Part shown: one piece after another, positions 44,492 through 53,647 of the stretch
How positions within the stretch are numbered: position 1 is the stretch's first letter
Layout: each line of letters starts with the position of its first letter
NCBI GenBank assembly: GCA_036555725.1
Contig: DATBKU010000050.1
Location: 59,832 to 123,831, forward strand
Length of the DNA stretch: 64,000 nt
From: CALAED01 sp036555725
Lineage (GTDB): Bacteria; Actinomycetota; Actinomycetes; Streptosporangiales; Streptosporangiaceae
Direction of reading: 5' to 3'
Made by a program: the position numbers and the translations under genes
Notes under the pieces: generated by a model
The model's input: only the letters and a program-made list of their open reading frames with translations
Told to the model about the DNA's origin: nothing
Databases searched by the model: none

Positions 44492-45391
44492 TCAACAGTC
44501 TCTAGAACGGGGGAAGCCGCCGGCGCGGCCGAGCAGGGCCTCGGGGCGCTTGCCGAGGCGTTCGCCCAGCCAGTCGCCGTTGGCCGCGATGGCCTCCATC
44601 GACACCCCGGTCTCGACGCCGCTGCGGTGCAGGCCGTAGATGAGGTCCTCGGTCGCGATGTTGCCCGTCGCGGCCGGTGCGAACGGGCAGCCGCCGAAGC
44701 CGCCCGTGCTCGCGTCGAGCACCTCGACGCCCGCGTCGACGGCGGTCAGCGCGTTGGCGTAGCCGGTGTTGCGGGTGTTGTGGAAGTGGTAGCGCAGCGG
44801 CACCCCCGGCGCGACGTCCCGTACCCGCCGCGTGAGGTCACGGACCTGGGCCGGCACCCCGACGCCGATGGTGTCGCCGATCGCGATCTCGTCGGCGCCC
44901 GCCTCGTACGCCCGCCGGGCCGCCAGCGCGACCCGTTCGGGCGGGGTCTCGCCCTCGAAGGGGCAGCCGAACGCCACGGAGATCGTCACGCTCTTGCGTA
45001 CGCCGTCGCCCGTCGCCTTCGCGATGTCGTCCCAGGCGTCGAGCATCTCGGCGGTCGTGCAGCCCTGGTTGCGCGCGCAGAACGTGTCGGTGGCCGGGAC
45101 GACCACGTTGACCTCGTCGACCCCGGTCTCAAGGGCGCGGTCGAGGCCGCGCCGGTTGAGGACGAGGCCGATGTACGACACGTCGGCGCGGCGCGGCACG
45201 GCGGCCATGACCTCCTCGGCGTCGGCCATCTGCGGCACCCGCTTGGGGTTGACGAAGCTGACGGCCTCGATCCGCCGGATCCCCGCGTCGACGCTGCGCC
45301 GGATGAGCTCGACCTTGTCGGCCGCGGACAGGATCACGTCTTCGTTCTGCAGACCGTCTCGCGGGCCGACCTCCACGATCGTCACACGCAC
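44492..45391 (-). CDS. mvaB: Hydroxymethylglutaryl-CoA lyase
   Basis: This TIM-barrel enzyme splits HMG-CoA into acetyl-CoA and acetoacetate in leucine degradation. The 299-residue protein has VEVGPRDGLQNE (catalytic Arg-Asp), the metal HxH in LRYHFHNTRNTG, and the Cys loop GGFGGCPFAPAATGN. The GTG at 45391 is the start. It diverges from the thiolase-like gene. Other lyase-family members with related substrates remain possible. Confidence 0.92.
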   Translation of the reverse strand: MRVTIVEVGPRDGLQNEDVILSAADKVELIRRSVDAGIRRIEAVSFVNPKRVPQMADAEEVMAAVPRRADVSYIGLVLNRRGLDRALETGVDEVNVVVPATDTFCARNQGCTTAEMLDAWDDIAKATGDGVRKSVTISVAFGCPFEGETPPERVALAARRAYEAGADEIAIGDTIGVGVPAQVRDLTRRVRDVAPGVPLRYHFHNTRNTGYANALTAVDAGVEVLDASTGGFGGCPFAPAATGNIATEDLIYGLHRSGVETGVSMEAIAANGDWLGERLGKRPEALLGRAGGFPRSRDC

Positions 45392-45565
45392 CGCGCTCCA
45401 CCCCTCTGCCGTACGCCATGCCCGGTTCCGACTCTACTGGCCCGTCGTGCGGCCGCCGCCGGACGTGGGGCCGGCACGCTCCCTCGCGCGGCCGTCGCGA
45501 GGCGCCGCGCGGATGGCAAAACCGAATGCTGTTCGGTAGCGTGGCGCGAGTAGGGACGGTGGTGA

Positions 45566-46744
45566 GTGATCATGACAGCGTCGGGCGGCACGGCGATCGC
45601 CGGGCTCGGCATGACCGACCTCGGCAAGGTCTTCGGCCGCAGCCCGCGCCGGCTGGCCGCGGACGCCGTGCGGCTCGCCGTCGCGGACGCGGGCCTCGAG
45701 CTGTCCGACCTGGACGGGCTGCTGGTCAGCCACGGCTTGTCCGGTTCGCCCGGCATCGAGCTGGCGGCCGCGCTCGGCCTCCGCGACCTGCGGCTGCTCA
45801 CCGAGCTGACCGCGTACGGGGCCACCGCCGGCGCGATGATCTCGTACGCGGCGATGTCCGTGCTCAGCGGCGCGGCGTCCACGGTCGCGTGCGTGTTCGC
45901 CGACACGCCGCTGCGACCCGACCAGCGCACGGGCTCCGCGTTCCACCGCGACGCGCCCGAGTACCACGGGTTCCGCGGCATGACGGCGGCTCTCGGCTTC
46001 CGCAGCGTCAACGCCTTCTACGCGCTCGCGGCGCAGCGGCACATGGAGCGGTACGGCACGACGAGCGAGCAGCTCGGCGCGATCGCGGTCGCCACCCGGG
46101 AGTGGGCGAGCCGCAACCCGCTCGCCCAGCTGCGTGCGCCGATCACCGTCGACGACCACCAGCGCTCCCGCTGGGTGGTGGAGCCGCTGCACCTGCTCGA
46201 CTGCTGCCTGGTCTCCAACGGTGCGATCGCCGTCGTGGTCACCGGCGCGGACCGGGCCGCCGACCTGGCGCGGCCGCCCGCGCACATCTGGGGCTGGGGC
46301 CAGGGCCATCCCGGACATCGGCTGGAGCGGGGAAGCGACTTCGGCCTGACGACGGGGGCCGCGATGTCAGGGCCGATCGCGATGAAGATGGCCGGGGTCA
46401 CGACGAGTGACATCGACGTCTGCCAGCTCTACGACTGCTACACCTACACGGTCCTGGTGTCGCTCGAGGACTACGGCTTCTGCGCCAAGGGCGAGGGCGG
46501 CGCGTTCGCCGCGTCGGGCGCGCTCGGCCCCGGCGGCGCGCTGCCGGCCAATACCGGCGGCGGCCAGCTGTCGGCCTACTACATGTGGGGCATGACGCCG
46601 CTGTCCGAGGGGGTTATCCAGGCCCGCGGCGACGGCGGCGAACGGCAGGCCGCCCGGAACGACGTCATCCTGGTCAGCGGCAACGGCGGCATCCTCGACC
46701 ACCACGCGACACTGATCCTCAGTCCGCACGCCAAGGGAGCCTGA
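45566..46744 (+). CDS. Thiolase-family lipid-transfer-like protein
   Basis: The 392-residue protein has the thiolase fold but belongs to the SCP-x/Ltp branch: it starts AIAGLGMTDLGKVFGRSP and ends in GNGGILDHHATLIL. The following small DUF35 gene makes the pair resemble Ltp2-DUF35 complexes that perform retro-aldol cleavage in steroid side-chain degradation, or acyl-CoA thiolysis. Start is GTG 45566 or ATG 45572. It is first of a three-gene operon with the DUF35 protein and a flavin oxidoreductase. Confidence 0.86.
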   Translation: MIMTASGGTAIAGLGMTDLGKVFGRSPRRLAADAVRLAVADAGLELSDLDGLLVSHGLSGSPGIELAAALGLRDLRLLTELTAYGATAGAMISYAAMSVLSGAASTVACVFADTPLRPDQRTGSAFHRDAPEYHGFRGMTAALGFRSVNAFYALAAQRHMERYGTTSEQLGAIAVATREWASRNPLAQLRAPITVDDHQRSRWVVEPLHLLDCCLVSNGAIAVVVTGADRAADLARPPAHIWGWGQGHPGHRLERGSDFGLTTGAAMSGPIAMKMAGVTTSDIDVCQLYDCYTYTVLVSLEDYGFCAKGEGGAFAASGALGPGGALPANTGGGQLSAYYMWGMTPLSEGVIQARGDGGERQAARNDVILVSGNGGILDHHATLILSPHAKGA

Positions 46745-46747
46745 AAG

Positions 46748-47191
46748 ATGCGGATCGAGGCGGGGGCGGGCTCCAGCAAGGGGGCTGGAATGGACGCTGT
46801 GTTGCGGCGCGACGGGCGTACCGACGCGTTCTTCGACGGAGCCGCTGCCGACCGGCTGATGATCAGGCGGTGCGCCGCGTGTGGGCGCTGGGCGGCACCG
46901 GACGCGAGCGACTGCGCCGGCTGCGGTGCCGCCGGCCTGCCGTGGGCCGAGGCGTCCGGCCGCGCCACGCTGGTCTCCTGGGCGATCTCCCACGGCAGGC
47001 CGCGGGCGGACGGCTCGGCACCGTCCCCGGCCGTACTGGCGCTCGTCGAGCTGGACGAGGGACCCTGGCTGCATTCCCGGCTGAGCGAGGCCCCCATAGA
47101 AGGCCTGCGCGAGGGCCTGCCGCTCCGCGCCCACTTCGAGCACCCCGGCGAGGGCGAGTCGTACCTCGTCTTCCGGATGGAGGATCGATGA
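46748..47191 (+). CDS. Zn-ribbon/OB-fold (DUF35) protein
   Basis: The 147-residue protein has an N-terminal helix region, the rubredoxin-like zinc ribbon RRCAACGRWAAPDASDCAGCG (two CxxC pairs), and a C-terminal OB-fold. DUF35 proteins bind thiolase-like partners and contribute to substrate binding, as in ChsH2 and in HMG-CoA synthase-type complexes. It starts 3 bases after the thiolase-like gene and overlaps the next gene by 4 bases (ATGA). Confidence 0.86.
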   Translation: MRIEAGAGSSKGAGMDAVLRRDGRTDAFFDGAAADRLMIRRCAACGRWAAPDASDCAGCGAAGLPWAEASGRATLVSWAISHGRPRADGSAPSPAVLALVELDEGPWLHSRLSEAPIEGLREGLPLRAHFEHPGEGESYLVFRMEDR

Positions 47192-48330
47192 GAACCGAGG
47201 TCTGTGAGACGTTCGGGATCGAGTTCCCGCTGTTCGCGTTCAGCCACTGCCGCGATGTGGTCGCCGCGGTCACCAACGCGGGCGGCTTCGGCGTGCTCGG
47301 CGCCGTGGCGTACACCCCGGACCGGCTCGAGGAGGAGCTGCGCTGGCTCGACGACCACGTCGGAGGCCGTCCGTACGGCGTCGACGTGCTCGTTCCCGGC
47401 AAGATCGCGGACGTGGCCGAGGCGGCGGGCCGCGACGAAACCGACGGCGCAGAGAAGATCATCTCGGCGGTGCCCACGGAGCACTGGAACTTCCTCGGGC
47501 AGCTCTTCGAGAAGTACGGCGTGCCCGTCCCCGATCTGAGCCGGGTCGACCCGAGCGGGGCGGGGCGGCAGGTCACCAAGGAGGGCGCGAACGAGCTGAT
47601 CGACGTGGCGCTGGCGCACCCGATCCGGCTGATCGCCAGCGCCCTCGGCCCGCCGCCACCGATCATGGTCGAGAAAGCCCGGGCCGCCGGCATCCCGGTC
47701 GCCGCGCTCGTCGGCACGGTCGAGCACGCCCGCCGTCAGGTCGCCGCGGGCGTCGACCTCATCGTCGCGCAGGGCGGTGAGGCGGGCGGCCACACCGGCG
47801 AGGTCTCCACGATGGTCCTCGTCCCCGAGGTCGTGGACGCCGTCGCGCCGCTCCCCGTCCTCGCCGCCGGCGGCATCGGCACGGGACGGCAGATGGCGGC
47901 CGCGATGGCGCTCGGCGCGTCCGGCGTGTGGTGCGGGTCGGTGTGGCTGACCACGGAGGAGGCCGAGACCGAGCCGACCGTCAAGCGCAAGATGCTCGCC
48001 GCGACCTCACGCGACACCGTTCGGTCCCGCAGCCGTACCGGCAAGCCCGCCCGGCAGCTGCGCTCGGCGTGGACCGAGGAATGGGACGGCCCGGGCAGCC
48101 CGGGCGCACTGCCCATGCCGCTGCAGATGATCGTCGCCGAGGGTGCGATGCGGCCGATCAACAAGGCCGCCGAGACCGGCAACGAGGGTGCGCAGCAGCT
48201 GGCGAACTACTTCGTCGGCCAGGTGGTCGGGCTGATGAACACCGTCAAGCCCGCACGTCAGGTCGTGTACGACATGATCGACGAGTTCGCCGACGCGATC
48301 GTACGGCTGAACAAGATCACCGAGGACTGA
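47188..48330 (+). CDS. Nitronate monooxygenase-family flavin oxidoreductase
   Basis: This 380-residue TIM-barrel FMN protein begins FGIEFPLFAFSHCRDVVAAV and has the typical VAQGGEAGGHTGEVSTMVLV and PVLAAGGIGTGRQMAAAMALGA phosphate-binding motifs. Members oxidise nitronates or act as 2-enoyl-CoA-type reductases linked to lipid catabolism. It is translationally coupled to the DUF35 gene and overlaps the convergent DUF427 gene by 14 bases. Its role with the thiolase-like pair is inferred to be in CoA-ester catabolism. Confidence 0.9.
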   Translation: MRTEVCETFGIEFPLFAFSHCRDVVAAVTNAGGFGVLGAVAYTPDRLEEELRWLDDHVGGRPYGVDVLVPGKIADVAEAAGRDETDGAEKIISAVPTEHWNFLGQLFEKYGVPVPDLSRVDPSGAGRQVTKEGANELIDVALAHPIRLIASALGPPPPIMVEKARAAGIPVAALVGTVEHARRQVAAGVDLIVAQGGEAGGHTGEVSTMVLVPEVVDAVAPLPVLAAGGIGTGRQMAAAMALGASGVWCGSVWLTTEEAETEPTVKRKMLAATSRDTVRSRSRTGKPARQLRSAWTEEWDGPGSPGALPMPLQMIVAEGAMRPINKAAETGNEGAQQLANYFVGQVVGLMNTVKPARQVVYDMIDEFADAIVRLNKITED

Positions 48331-49144
48331 CCTCGACCGTGATCGCATTGTGGCCGAAGGACAGGTAGCCCCGCACCCGGCTCGCGTCGTCGGAGGCGTC
48401 CGGGTAGGACCACACCGCGTCGTCCAGCGTCGTGTCGCCGAGGCGCACCGACCAGTACTCGGCGGTGCCCTTGTACGGGCACACCGTCTCGGTGTCGCTG
48501 GGCCGCAGCACGTCGTCGCGGACGTCCTCGCGCGGGATGTAGTACCGGTTGGGCAGGCCGGTCTCCGACAGCAGCATCGGCCGGCCGGTCTCGGCGATCA
48601 CCTCGCCGTCGGCCAGGACGCGGACCTTGCGGCTCGTCGCCCGCACGTCGACCCGGTGGTACGGGTTGCGCAGACTGCCCCGGACCTCCTCGTCCTCGTC
48701 ATACCAGGCGTCCATGCGGTCCCAGTAGAACGCCACGCGCCCGGCCAGCCAGGAGGCCGCCTCCTTCGGCTCGGGGTAGCCCCAGATCGCGTTCTCCGCG
48801 GCCCGGTCGCCGACGCGGATCGTCCAGTACGACGCGTCGCCCTTGAACGGGCAGTGGGTCGAGTGGTCCGTCGGGGTCAGCAGGTCCCCCCGTACATCCT
48901 CCATCGGCACGTACAGCACGGCGGGCAGGCCGGTCTCGTGCAGCAGCGCGCCGCGTTCGGTGTCGAGGACCGTCTCACCGGCGAAGACGGCGCGGACCCG
49001 GCGCGGGAAGTCGTGCAGCAACAGCCGGTGCTTCGGCCCCTCGATGGTGTAGTTGACGGTGGCGGGCGGCCGTCCCGCGAGCGGTCCTGGACTGTGCGTC
49101 AGCGACATGCCGGTCTCCGTGGGGTCGACGGATGCGTACGCCAT
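48317..49144 (-). CDS. Tandem DUF427 protein
   Basis: The 275-residue protein holds two copies of the DUF427 domain. Each has the HETGLPAVLYVPMEDV / SETGLPNRYYIPREDV segment, the CPFKGDASYWTIRVGD / CPYKGTAEYWSVRLGD segment and an AIWGYPEP / AVWSYPDA strand. The family is of unknown function; the duplicated form is common in actinobacteria. The gene converges with, and slightly overlaps, the flavin oxidoreductase gene. Confidence 0.9.
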   Translation of the reverse strand: MAYASVDPTETGMSLTHSPGPLAGRPPATVNYTIEGPKHRLLLHDFPRRVRAVFAGETVLDTERGALLHETGLPAVLYVPMEDVRGDLLTPTDHSTHCPFKGDASYWTIRVGDRAAENAIWGYPEPKEAASWLAGRVAFYWDRMDAWYDEDEEVRGSLRNPYHRVDVRATSRKVRVLADGEVIAETGRPMLLSETGLPNRYYIPREDVRDDVLRPSDTETVCPYKGTAEYWSVRLGDTTLDDAVWSYPDASDDASRVRGYLSFGHNAITVEVSPR

Positions 49145-49205
49145 GATCTCAACGCGACCCCACCACGGTCTGTTCCGCTCCCTGGTCGAGATGGGCCGGC
49201 CGGGT

Positions 49206-50243
49206 TCAGTGGTACTGCAGGATGGGCCGGCCGGGCCCGTTGGTGATCTGCCGGGTGACCAGCTGGGCGAGCCGCCGGTAGCCCGAGGCGTTCGGGTGGA
49301 AGCTGCGCGCCTCCGCGCTCAACGCCGACAGGTTCACGTCGAGCCCGTTGACGAACGGGTCCCTGGCGCCGATCTCGTGGCCGGCGAAGGCGTAGAGGGC
49401 GTCGACGTACTCCACGGACCCGGGGCCGTGGGCGGCGGCGATGCGCTGGTCGGCGGCCTGGGCGACCTGCCGGATGAGATCGTCGAGCTCCTTCGCCCGG
49501 GTGTTGAGCCAGCGCTGATCGTCGACGGAGATGTTGTCGAAGCCCTGGCCCGTCGTCGCGGAGAAGATCCGCGGATAGCCCACGACGATCACCCGGGCCG
49601 CCGGCGCCCGCTCGACGATCTTGCCCAGCACCGTCTGCAGGGCCGTCCGCAGCGCCGGGAACCGGGCGGCGATCCGCGCGCCCTGGTCCTCGCACGCCTT
49701 GCTCCAGGGCAGCTTGATGACGCAGCCGGCGAGGACGTGGGCGAACCCGACGTCGTTGCCGCCGATGCTGAGGGTCACCAGGCTGGTGTCACCGGTCACC
49801 CGGTCGATCTGCGGCGGCTCCCCGTCACTGCCGCGCAGCACGTCGTCGGTCGTGGCGCCCGAGCACGCCCAGAACGCCGAGCCCTTGCGGAACGGGAAGG
49901 TGTCGGCGACCGCGTGGAAGTACGCCTCGGAGGTGCGGTGGCAGCGGTTGCCGGGCGCCAGGTCGGCGGGCAGCCGGTAGGCGCCCTCCCCCGCGGAGTA
50001 CGAGTCGCCGAGCGCCAGGTACGACCCCTGGGTGGCGATGTCGAGGGCGCTGAGCGGGCGGAGCCGCGGCGGCTCCAGCCGAGGCGCGCGCTCGGTCGCG
50101 CAGCCGTTACCGAAGACGCCGCACCGTACGGCATGGAACGCGCCCAGCGGCAGCGCGACGGCGATCAGCAGGACGACCGCGGCGGCGACCGCGATGAGCC
50201 GGTGACGACCCATGCGCAGCCGGCCCGTCCCCGCATCGCCCAT
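49206..50243 (-). CDS. Membrane-anchored SGNH/GDSL hydrolase
   Basis: The 345-residue protein begins with an N-terminal hydrophobic segment (LIAVAAAVVLLIAVALPLGAF) that anchors or exports it, followed by an SGNH esterase domain: block I LALGDSYSAGEGAY (Ser), SIGGNDVGFAHV (Gly and Asn), and SFHPNASGYRRLA (His). Probably an extracellular esterase or lipase. GGGGAGG with a 6-base gap selects the ATG at 50243; the longer open frame upstream is not supported. Confidence 0.9.
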   Translation of the reverse strand: MGDAGTGRLRMGRHRLIAVAAAVVLLIAVALPLGAFHAVRCGVFGNGCATERAPRLEPPRLRPLSALDIATQGSYLALGDSYSAGEGAYRLPADLAPGNRCHRTSEAYFHAVADTFPFRKGSAFWACSGATTDDVLRGSDGEPPQIDRVTGDTSLVTLSIGGNDVGFAHVLAGCVIKLPWSKACEDQGARIAARFPALRTALQTVLGKIVERAPAARVIVVGYPRIFSATTGQGFDNISVDDQRWLNTRAKELDDLIRQVAQAADQRIAAAHGPGSVEYVDALYAFAGHEIGARDPFVNGLDVNLSALSAEARSFHPNASGYRRLAQLVTRQITNGPGRPILQYH

Positions 50244-50412
50244 CGCCCGCCTCCCCCGGCCCCGCGATAGTACGGACGATTGCATCGTCGCACGGGTTCC
50301 TGACCGGACCGCCACCTTTACGTTGTAGATCACATGACGCGGATCACATGGACCGGCGGACCCTTTCCGCGCCGCGGTGCGTCCAACTGGGGTCCCCGGA
50401 TGAGGAGAATGG

Positions 50413-51015
50413 ATGTTCGCCGCTGTGACTGGGCTCGGCTTGGCGGGCGCGGCCGGGCTCAACGCCTATATCCCGATCCTGGTCGTCGGGCTGCTCGCGC
50501 GGTACACCGACGCGGTGGCGCTGCCCCACCAGTACGCCTGGATGAGCAACGGCTGGGCGATCGCCGTCATCGCGGTGCTGCTGACCGCCGAGGTGGTACT
50601 CGACAAGGTGGCCGTCGTCGATCATGTCAATGACATGATCCAGACGGCCGTCCGGCCCGCGGCCGGCGGTGCCGTGTTCGCCGCGACCACCGCCGCCGGC
50701 CAGGTGGACTCGTCGTCCTTCATGCACGACAACCCGTGGCTCGGCTGGGTACTCGGCATCGTCGTCGCGCTGGTCGTGCACCTGACGAAGGCGAGCGTAC
50801 GGCCGGTGATCAACGCCGGCACGCTCGGCGCCGGTACCCCGTTCGTGAGCGCGGCCGAGGACACGGTCTCCCTCGGCCTGAGCCTGCTCGCCATCCTCGT
50901 GCCGGTGGTGGCGCTGATCGTGCTGATCCTGTTCGCCTGGGTCTTGGTGCGCACCCTCCGCGCCGCTCGCGCCCGCGTCCGCCGCCGCAGACAACAGCCC
51001 CTCACCTCCACCTGA
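50413..51015 (+). CDS. DUF4126 membrane protein
   Basis: The 200-residue protein has the family pattern TGLGLAGAAGLNAYIPIL at the N-terminus, KVAVVDHVNDMIQTAVRPAAG in the middle and about five hydrophobic segments, ending in a basic tail. DUF4126 proteins are membrane proteins of unknown function. It diverges from the SGNH hydrolase gene across 169 bases. Confidence 0.87.
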   Translation: MFAAVTGLGLAGAAGLNAYIPILVVGLLARYTDAVALPHQYAWMSNGWAIAVIAVLLTAEVVLDKVAVVDHVNDMIQTAVRPAAGGAVFAATTAAGQVDSSSFMHDNPWLGWVLGIVVALVVHLTKASVRPVINAGTLGAGTPFVSAAEDTVSLGLSLLAILVPVVALIVLILFAWVLVRTLRAARARVRRRRQQPLTST

Positions 51016-51109
51016 CACATCACCGCAGCGGGCAGGGAATTCCCCGGCGCCGGTGACCGGCCGGTGCCGGGGCGGTTGTGCGGGCTTCAGCGTCGGCACT
51101 GGTCGGTCG

Positions 51110-51589
51110 TCAGGGGCGCGTCGTGCTTCGCAGCACCGGAATGAGCACCGCGCCGACGGCCAGGTGCATGCCGATCAGCGTGAGGGTTGTGGTGGCGCCG
51201 GTGGCGCTGGTGAGCGGGCCGGCCATCGATATCGCGAGCGCTACGACGGCGTTGATCGTCCAGATTCGGCGTGGCCTGCGTACGACACGCTCGAGCACGG
51301 CGAGAAGCGCCCATCCGACCAGCGCGGCGATCAGGGTGCTGCCGACGACCGAGCCGGGTCCGATCGGTTGGGTCGTTCCGTTCATGCGGACCGTGAGGTC
51401 GGCGCCCGCGAGCGGCACCGCGATCGCCCAGATCGCAAGCGCCGCCGCGGCGGCGCCGAGCACGGCGAGTGCTCGCCGGCCGCGGATGCGGGCGCGGGTG
51501 CGGGCGACGGGCCGGTGCCCGGCCTGGGCCGTGCCGACTGTGGTTGACGCGTAGTCGGTTGCTGCGTAGTTCTGGTTGGAAGTTGTCAT
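51110..51589 (-). CDS. Small multi-span membrane protein (DUF6069-like)
   Basis: The product (159 residues from the ATG at 51589) has a polar N-terminus and four hydrophobic segments: LAVLGAAAAALAIWAIAVPLA, STLIAALVGWALLAVLERVV, WTINAVVALAISMAGPL and LTLIGMHLAVGAVLIPVLR. The layout resembles DUF6069 proteins. It diverges from the histidine kinase gene by 131 bases and may be a target of that two-component system. The function is unknown. Confidence 0.75.
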   Translation of the reverse strand: MTTSNQNYAATDYASTTVGTAQAGHRPVARTRARIRGRRALAVLGAAAAALAIWAIAVPLAGADLTVRMNGTTQPIGPGSVVGSTLIAALVGWALLAVLERVVRRPRRIWTINAVVALAISMAGPLTSATGATTTLTLIGMHLAVGAVLIPVLRSTTRP

Positions 51590-51720
51590 GTCAGGCAGCG
51601 TCGCTGTCACGATGCCCATGCCACATCGGTCACCTGGTCATCGTGCCCTCGACCACTGCCCGGGGGCGGGCAGACTTTGGTCGGTATCGGCCCGGACGTC
51701 GGCGGTTCTAAGTTGGCCCC

Positions 51721-52980
51721 GTGAATACCGTTCGGGACATTACCGACGATCCGAGCTGCGATGACACGGATCTCGCGGTGCGGCACCGCCCGGGCCCGAT
51801 GATCACTGCGGCCGTGGTGGCCGGGGTGGCCGTGCTGACGGCGTTGACGATCCTTCCGGAGATCTGGCACCAGCAGCTGACGGGGTTGTTCTTCCTTGAC
51901 CTCGCCGTCGGCCTGGCGAGCTGCGCGATCGTGCCCATGCTGCTGCGCCGGCCGGTGACCGGCGGGCTGGCCGTGACGGCATTGGCGGCAGTGTCGCCGG
52001 CGGCGACTCCAGCGGCCACGGGCAGCGCGCTCGTGGTGGCCCAGCGGCGCCGGTTCCCGGTGGCGGTGGCGGTCGCGGTCGCCGGGATCGCGGCGCACGC
52101 CGTACAGGGGCTGTGGCGGCCGCCCGGCGGACTGTCGTTCGGCTGGTGGCTGGTGTTGATGATCGTCGGCTATGCCGCGTTGCTGGGCTGGGGCACGTTG
52201 ACCCAGGCCCGGCAGGCGCTGGTGAACTCGCTACGCGAGCGGGCCCGCCGCGCCGAGGCCGAGCAGGGCAGGCGGGTGGCCGAAGCGCGGATGGCCGAAC
52301 GTACCCGGATCGCCCGCGAGATGCACGACGTGCTGGCCCACCGGCTGTCGCTGGTGGCGACCTACGCCGGCGCGCTGGAGTACCGGCCCGATTCCGCACC
52401 CGAGCAGCTGGCCCGCGCGGCCGGCGTGGTGCGCGACGGTGTGCACCAGGCGCTCAGCGAGCTGCGCGAGGTGATCAGCGTGCTGCGCGAGGAAGACACC
52501 CCCGACGAAGATGCCCTTGGCGGAGAAGCCCGCGACGGTGCCGCACGCGACCGATCCGGCGGGGAGGCGGATCAGCGACCGCAGCCGGTGCTGGCCGACA
52601 TCCCGCGGCTCGTCGACGAGTCCCGCGACGCGGGCGAGAAGGTCGTGCTGGACGACCGGACCGCGGAGGCGGCCACCGTACCCGCCGCCGCCGGGCGGGC
52701 GGCGTACCGGGTCGTGCAGGAAGGACTCACCAACGCGCGCAAGCACGCGGCAGGTCAGCCCGTTCGCGTGCTGCTCGGCGGTACGCCCGGCTCGTCGCTC
52801 GTCATCGACGTTCGCAATCCGCTTCCTCCCGGGTCGCCGGCCGCGCCCAGCGTCCCCGGCAGCGGCACCGGCCTGATCGGGCTGACCGAACGGGTGCAGC
52901 TGGCCGGGGGCCGGCTCGACCACGAGGTGACAACAGCCGGCGAGTTCCATCTGCACGCCTGGCTACCATGGCCGCAGTGA
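51721..52980 (+). CDS. Sensor histidine kinase (HisKA_3/NarL type)
   Basis: The 419-residue protein has an N-terminal membrane region of about five hydrophobic segments (residues 28-160), a short coiled coil, the phosphoacceptor segment ERTRIAREMHDVLAHRLSLV (His) and an ATPase domain with the N-box VVQEGLTNARKHA and the GTGLIGLTERVQ glycine motif. An insertion rich in Asp/Glu/Gly lies between the dimerisation and ATPase domains. Its response regulator starts 1 base after the stop. The signal is unknown. Confidence 0.93.
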   Translation: MNTVRDITDDPSCDDTDLAVRHRPGPMITAAVVAGVAVLTALTILPEIWHQQLTGLFFLDLAVGLASCAIVPMLLRRPVTGGLAVTALAAVSPAATPAATGSALVVAQRRRFPVAVAVAVAGIAAHAVQGLWRPPGGLSFGWWLVLMIVGYAALLGWGTLTQARQALVNSLRERARRAEAEQGRRVAEARMAERTRIAREMHDVLAHRLSLVATYAGALEYRPDSAPEQLARAAGVVRDGVHQALSELREVISVLREEDTPDEDALGGEARDGAARDRSGGEADQRPQPVLADIPRLVDESRDAGEKVVLDDRTAEAATVPAAAGRAAYRVVQEGLTNARKHAAGQPVRVLLGGTPGSSLVIDVRNPLPPGSPAAPSVPGSGTGLIGLTERVQLAGGRLDHEVTTAGEFHLHAWLPWPQ

Positions 52981-52981
52981 C

Positions 52982-53644
52982 ATGGCCGAAATGAACGAGG
53001 CGGTTCGGGTGCTCGTCGTGGATGACGACGCCCTGGTACGCGCCGGGCTGGCGATGATGCTCGACGGCGCCAACGGCATCGCGGTGGTGGGCCAGGCCGC
53101 CGACGGCGACGAGGTGCCCGACGCGATCGCCGCGCACTCACCCGACGTGGTGCTGATGGACCTGCGGATGCCGCGCCTGGACGGCCTGACCGCGCTCGGC
53201 CGGCTGCGGCGCCGCCCCAGCCCGCCCGACGTCATCGTGCTGACCACCTTCGACACCGATGACAACGTGCTACGGGCGCTTCGCCTGGGCGCCAGCGGCT
53301 TCCTCCTCAAAGACAGCCCGCCCGCCCAAATCGTTGACGCGATCCGCCGGGTCGCCGCCGGCGACCCGATGCTGTCCCCCGGCATCACCCGCCGCCTGAT
53401 GGACCGGGTCGTCACCCAGGCCGGGGCCTACGAACATGCCCGCCGCGCGCTGGCCGCCCTCAGCCCGCGCGAACGCGACGTTGTCATGGCCGTGGCCCAG
53501 GGGCAGACCAACGCCGACATCGGTACCGAACTGCACATGAGCGTGGCCACCGTGAAGGCGCACATCTCGAGCATCCTGACCAAGCTCGACCTCACCAACC
53601 GCACCCAGATCGCCCTGCTCGCCCACGACGCCGACCTCGTCTGA
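52982..53644 (+). CDS. LuxR/NarL-type response regulator
   Basis: The 220-residue protein has a receiver domain (VLVVDDDALVRAGL, phosphoacceptor Asp in VVLMDLRMPRLDGL, Thr/Ser in VIVLTTFDT, Lys in GFLLKD) and a C-terminal LuxR helix-turn-helix (LSPRERDVVMAVAQGQTN...VKAHISSILTKL). It is the partner of the kinase immediately upstream. Target genes probably include the divergent membrane-protein gene, by analogy. Confidence 0.95.
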   Translation: MAEMNEAVRVLVVDDDALVRAGLAMMLDGANGIAVVGQAADGDEVPDAIAAHSPDVVLMDLRMPRLDGLTALGRLRRRPSPPDVIVLTTFDTDDNVLRALRLGASGFLLKDSPPAQIVDAIRRVAAGDPMLSPGITRRLMDRVVTQAGAYEHARRALAALSPRERDVVMAVAQGQTNADIGTELHMSVATVKAHISSILTKLDLTNRTQIALLAHDADLV

Positions 53645-53647
53645 GCG

